Of a DNA stretch of 6,790 nucleotides, positions 3,939-6,790 are shown in pieces. The DNA lies in contig JAABSK010000153.1 in the NCBI GenBank assembly GCA_011390435.1, positions 1 through 6,790 of the forward strand, in the 5' to 3' direction. Numbering within the stretch: position 1 is the stretch's first letter; the number at the start of each line of letters is the position of its first letter. This stretch comes from Desulfobacteraceae bacterium. GTDB taxonomy: Bacteria; Desulfobacterota; Desulfobacteria; Desulfobacterales; Desulfobacteraceae. The notes under the pieces were generated by a model. The model ran no database searches, had not been told where the DNA came from, and worked only from the letters and a program-made list of their open reading frames with translations. Position numbers and translations under genes: made by a program.

Positions 3939-6109
3939 ACCTTGAAGCGTGCCATCATCTCGGAGAGGGTTGCAGCCAGCCTGGAAAGGCTGCCGGACTT
4001 CTCCTTGACCCTGGCGCTGGACTCAGTCATTTTGTCAGCTGAGCCGGTAACCTGAGAGATCTCTTCTGAAATTCCTTGAGCCGCTGCTGATCCATGGGCA
4101 ACATTTTCATTCACTTCATTGATTCCCTGGGATGCCTGAGAAACATTTTCTGCGATCTCTTTTGTGGTGGCGGACTGCTCTTCAACAGCCGTTGCAATGG
4201 TTGCCACAACGTCATTGATCTGGCTTACCACCTGTGTAATTCTGGTGATTTCCTGTGTGGTTCCGTCGGTGGATCCCTGAATACTGGTGATCCGCTCTTT
4301 TATTTCCAGAGAGGCCTCAGCAGTCTGGGTTGCCAGTTCTTTGATCTCACTGGCAACAACGGCAAATCCCTTTCCGGCTTCTCCGGCACGAGCCGCCTCA
4401 ATGGTGGCGTTCAACGCCAGAAGATTCACCTGCGCTGAGATATCCGTAATGGTTTCAACCACGGTAAAAATTTCCCTGGCTGACATTCGAAGTGCATTCA
4501 CCTGCTCTGTTGCCTGTTCAGCCTGCCCCACCGCCTCCAGAGTGATTCCTCTGGCCTGTTCCGCATTCCGTGCAATCTCGTCAATGGTGGAACTCATTTC
4601 CTCAGCTGCTGACGCCACCATGTTGATATTGGTGGATGCCTGCTCCATTGCTGCTGCCATGGATGTCATGTTGGCACTCATCTGTTCTGATGCTGCAGCC
4701 ACTGAACCTGCCCGAACAGATGTATCCTGCGCCCCCTCATTCATCTGGTCTGATATGTCAGCCAGCAGCCTGGATGACTCTGACAGGGTGGTGGTTTCAG
4801 ATTTGATGGTTTTGATCATTGACTGAATGTTCGCAATAAAATGGTTGAAATGATCTGACAGCTCCCGGGTTTCATCATGGGACACATCGTCAATGCGCCG
4901 GGTCAGGTCACCCTGGCCTTCGGCAATATCCCTGAGCATGTCAACAATCCTGCGAATCGGACCGACCACGCCTCTGGCGATGACAAAATATGACACAATC
5001 AATGAAAGGATGATCATGCCCAGCACGATCGCCATCACCTTGAAAATGGAACCGGAGACTTTGTCTTTTACCATCTGACGCTGGTCAGCAATCACAGCAT
5101 CAATATCATCCGTATAAATTCCCGTACCAATGTACCAGTCCCATTCTTCCACTTTTCGCACAAAAGATGTTTTGGGAAGCGGGTCATCTGATCCTGGTTT
5201 GGGAAAATAATAGGTGGAAAATCCTCCTTGAGGGCTGCTATCCCCGGCCTTGATCAGATCCCTTACAATATAATTCCCTTTTGAATCCTGCAGATCCCAG
5301 AAATTTTTCCCCTGCCGCTCCGGTATTGCCGGCAGCAGAATACAGGTGCCTTTGGAATCATAGATGAAAAAATATCCGGTTGCATCTCTGCCGTAACGGA
5401 TGGCGCCAATGCTCTGAAGCGCGCTTGCCTTCATCTGTGCCTCTGTGGATTCCAGATATACACCACTTCCAATAATCCAGCCCCAGGGTTTGAAAAGACT
5501 GACATATGAAATTTTATCCACCGGGATTTCAGAACCGGGTTTTGGCCACTTATACCCCACAAATCCGGCATTGTTTTGTTTGGCAACATCATCCATTTCC
5601 CTGAAAAGCTTCTTGCCGTCAGGATCTTTTATCTCCATCAGGTTTGTGCCGTTCAACGATGGACTCAAAGGATGATGAACCATGTTGCCTGCCAGATCCT
5701 GTATCCAGAAGTAATCCTCTCCTGTCTTTCCCCATCGCATTTTATCGATAATTTTCACTGCTGCCTGTTTTCGTGCCGCATCATCTGCAAAACCATCATC
5801 TGCCATCAGCCCTTCAAATACGCCAATGGCCTGGTGAACAACTTCCTTTACATCATCACCATATTCTTTTTGAATGCTTTCCTTGTCCTGGGAAACGTCC
5901 AGCCGCTCCTGTGCAATGGTGTATGCTGCATTGACCAGATCCTTGATCTGTGCTTTTTTCTCCCCCATCATCCCGGTGCTGTACTCCAGAATGCTGAACT
6001 CTCCCTGGTCTTTTAGTGCGGTGGCAGATAAAAACAAAGACGCACCTGTCACCAGAACCAGTGCAACAATGATAAGAAGGTTCACTTTTGCTCCGATCTT
6101 GAGTTTCAT
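3935..6109 (-). CDS. Methyl-accepting chemotaxis protein with tandem Cache domains
   Basis: This 724-residue inner-membrane chemoreceptor would pass ligand signals through CheW to CheA. Transmembrane helix 1 spans about 8-30. The periplasmic part (31-353) contains two related Cache modules: 128-219 ([12 protein letters not shown] to [12 protein letters not shown]) and 243-334 ([12 protein letters not shown] to [13 protein letters not shown]). Transmembrane helix 2 is about 356-378, followed by HAMP (380-432) and the long signalling coiled coil. The hairpin tip [26 protein letters not shown] (561-586) is the family signature. No NWETF-like C-terminal pentapeptide is present, so CheR/CheB tethering is not expected. 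The ATG at 6109 is chosen over an in-frame TTG 18 nt upstream because AAAGGA precedes it by 9 nt and the TTG lacks one. Related Cache receptors often bind small carboxylates; the ligand here is unknown. Confidence 0.94.
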   Translation of the reverse strand: MKLKIGAKVNLLIIVALVLVTGASLFLSATALKDQGEFSILEYSTGMMGEKKAQIKDLVNAAYTIAQERLDVSQDKESIQKEYGDDVKEVVHQAIGVFEGLMADDGFADDAARKQAAVKIIDKMRWGKTGEDYFWIQDLAGNMVHHPLSPSLNGTNLMEIKDPDGKKLFREMDDVAKQNNAGFVGYKWPKPGSEIPVDKISYVSLFKPWGWIIGSGVYLESTEAQMKASALQSIGAIRYGRDATGYFFIYDSKGTCILLPAIPERQGKNFWDLQDSKGNYIVRDLIKAGDSSPQGGFSTYYFPKPGSDDPLPKTSFVRKVEEWDWYIGTGIYTDDIDAVIADQRQMVKDKVSGSIFKVMAIVLGMIILSLIVSYFVIARGVVGPIRRIVDMLRDIAEGQGDLTRRIDDVSHDETRELSDHFNHFIANIQSMIKTIKSETTTLSESSRLLADISDQMNEGAQDTSVRAGSVAAASEQMSANMTSMAAAMEQASTNINMVASAAEEMSSTIDEIARNAEQARGITLEAVGQAEQATEQVNALRMSAREIFTVVETITDISAQVNLLALNATIEAARAGEAGKGFAVVASEIKELATQTAEASLEIKERITSIQGSTDGTTQEITRITQVVSQINDVVATIATAVEEQSATTKEIAENVSQASQGINEVNENVAHGSAAAQGISEEISQVTGSADKMTESSARVKEKSGSLSRLAATLSEMMARFKV

Positions 6110-6118
6110 GTGATACGA

Positions 6119-6124
6119 TCCTTT
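6119..6124 (-). promoter_or_regulatory. Ribosome binding site fixing the chemoreceptor start
   Basis: AAAGGA on the minus strand lies 9 nt before ATG 6109-6107. The alternative upstream TTG (6127-6125) would overlap this site and has no purine-rich sequence of its own, so the shorter protein beginning MKLKIGAK is preferred. Confidence 0.6.
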
Positions 6125-6176
6125 CAATCATGTGGTTAAGCCAGCCGGCCCAATGGTGTGCGATGGATTTGATGAT

Positions 6177-6205
6177 ACTCTAACACGATAAAATCATTAA
6201 GTAAA
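6177..6205 (-). promoter_or_regulatory. Candidate chemoreceptor promoter
   Basis: On the minus strand TTTACT (6205-6200) and TAGAGT (6182-6177) are 17 nt apart, each four of six to the sigma-70 consensus. The leader would be about 60 nt. No convincing sigma-54 (GG-N10-GC) or sigma-28 site was found in the gap. Confidence 0.3.
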
Positions 6206-6277
6206 CGCCAATATCGCTGCCGGATTTCATCACAGACTGGACATTGCCGTAACTTTTTATTAGGATGACAGCAGTTT

Positions 6278-6306
6278 TTTACATGAACAGCACGGCGACA
6301 TAAACT
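6278..6306 (+). promoter_or_regulatory. Candidate mtgA promoter
   Basis: TTTACA (6278-6283, five of six) and TAAACT (6301-6306, four of six) are separated by exactly 17 nt. The start site would fall near 6313, giving an unusually short leader of about 9 nt before the ATG at 6322. No good Shine-Dalgarno precedes that ATG, which fits a near-leaderless mRNA or a different promoter. Confidence 0.35.
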
Positions 6307-6321
6307 CAATCAGCAGACAGG

Positions 6322-6790
6322 ATGAAAAAAAAACGCTTCTCCAGTGCCAACAGCTGGATTCACACGTCCCAGATTGTTCGGATCATCGTATGGATCGCCG
6401 CGATTTTATGCGCTGTTTCCCTCTTGCAGGTAGTGGCCCTGAGATACATCAATCCGCCGATCACCCCCAACGTGGCATGGGAATGGGTGGAATCCGTTTT
6501 AAAAAACCGCCCTGACAAACGTCCGGCCTATGATTTCGTACCCATAAAAACAATCTCCCCCCACCTTCGAAGGGCAGTGATTGCAGCTGAAGACCAGCGG
6601 TTTTTGATCCACAACGGATTTGACACCCGAGAGATTCGACAGGCCATAAAAACTTTTTTTGCCACTGGAAAGCTCAGAGGTGCCAGCACCATTTCCATGC
6701 AGGCTGCCAGAAGCGTCTTTTTACTGTCCAGCCGAAAATTTTACCGTAAACTGGCTGAAGTTTATTATACCGTGCTGATCGAACTGTTCT
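6322..6790 (+). CDS. mtgA: Monofunctional biosynthetic peptidoglycan transglycosylase MtgA (5' part)
   Basis: The reading frame is open from ATG 6322 to the window edge, giving 156 residues of a protein usually about 230-250 long. It is a membrane-bound GT51 glycosyltransferase that polymerises lipid II into glycan strands in the periplasm. A basic N-terminus is followed by one transmembrane helix (about 18-40). The GT51 signature AAEDQRFLIHNGFD (88-101) includes the likely catalytic glutamate E90, and the second motif GASTISMQAARSVFLL (120-135) contains the expected GxSTI-Q core. The linker NPPITPNVAWEW and the spacing favour MtgA over the N-terminus of a bifunctional class A penicillin-binding protein, but the missing C-terminus prevents certainty. 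It is divergent from the chemoreceptor across a 212-nt gap with no other gene. Confidence 0.88.
   Translation, partial: MKKKRFSSANSWIHTSQIVRIIVWIAAILCAVSLLQVVALRYINPPITPNVAWEWVESVLKNRPDKRPAYDFVPIKTISPHLRRAVIAAEDQRFLIHNGFDTREIRQAIKTFFATGKLRGASTISMQAARSVFLLSSRKFYRKLAEVYYTVLIELF

Noticed and set aside
4287..4826. 179-residue rightward open frame rich in Ala and Ser
   Set aside because: Antisense shadow of the chemoreceptor signalling coiled coil, whose repetitive codons produce long reverse frames.
6128..6321. Sigma-54 or sigma-28 promoter for the chemoreceptor
   Set aside because: No GG-N10-GC pair in a suitable context or TAAA-N15-GCCGATAA match could be supported on the minus strand.

Overview
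The window looks like chromosome of a Gram-negative, probably deltaproteobacterial (Desulfobacterota, Desulfobacteraceae-like) bacterium. This placement is an inference from the divergent J-protein/small heat-shock protein module, the MtgA-type transglycosylase, the tandem-Cache chemoreceptor and a base composition near 45-55% GC in the core genes. No gene in the window is a decisive taxonomic marker.

Layout. Positions 1-824 are an AT-rich stretch just downstream of the 3' end of a minus-strand tRNA-Arg(UCG) gene. It holds a membrane-anchored orphan protein (TTG start, strong Shine-Dalgarno) and two tiny, possibly coupled reading frames. A hand count over 121-420 gives about 31% GC, so this may be the edge of an acquired element. 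The tRNA (825-901) has its own promoter, an encoded CCA end and a Rho-independent terminator.

Positions 958-3051 form a protein-quality-control module. A shortened J-domain protein reads leftward. Reading rightward from a 183-bp divergent promoter region are two complete Hsp20 (alpha-crystallin) chaperones and the wreck of a third. The third keeps its N-terminal arm and, in another frame, the C-terminal I-x-I tail, but has lost the alpha-crystallin domain between them. The J-protein and second Hsp20 genes carry the same 14-base element (TAAAACACCTTTTA) just before their Shine-Dalgarno sequences. In both leaders it can pair with the Shine-Dalgarno, so a small RNA thermometer is a testable idea.

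Positions 3033-6109 hold a leftward pair: a methyl-accepting chemotaxis protein with two tandem Cache modules, followed by a UvsE/UvdE-type UV-damage endonuclease whose ATG overlaps the receptor stop codon (ATGA). A perfect 13-bp GC-rich hairpin sits between this pair and the converging Hsp20 operon.

From 6322 to the window end is the 5' part of a monofunctional peptidoglycan glycosyltransferase (MtgA), divergent from the chemoreceptor.

The module most likely to reward attention is the J-protein/Hsp20 locus. It has shared leader elements, dyads over both divergent promoters, a hydrophobic F-rich motif common to the J-protein and the Hsp20s, and a domain-deleted paralog. No CRISPR array, transposase, integrase or defence system was seen.
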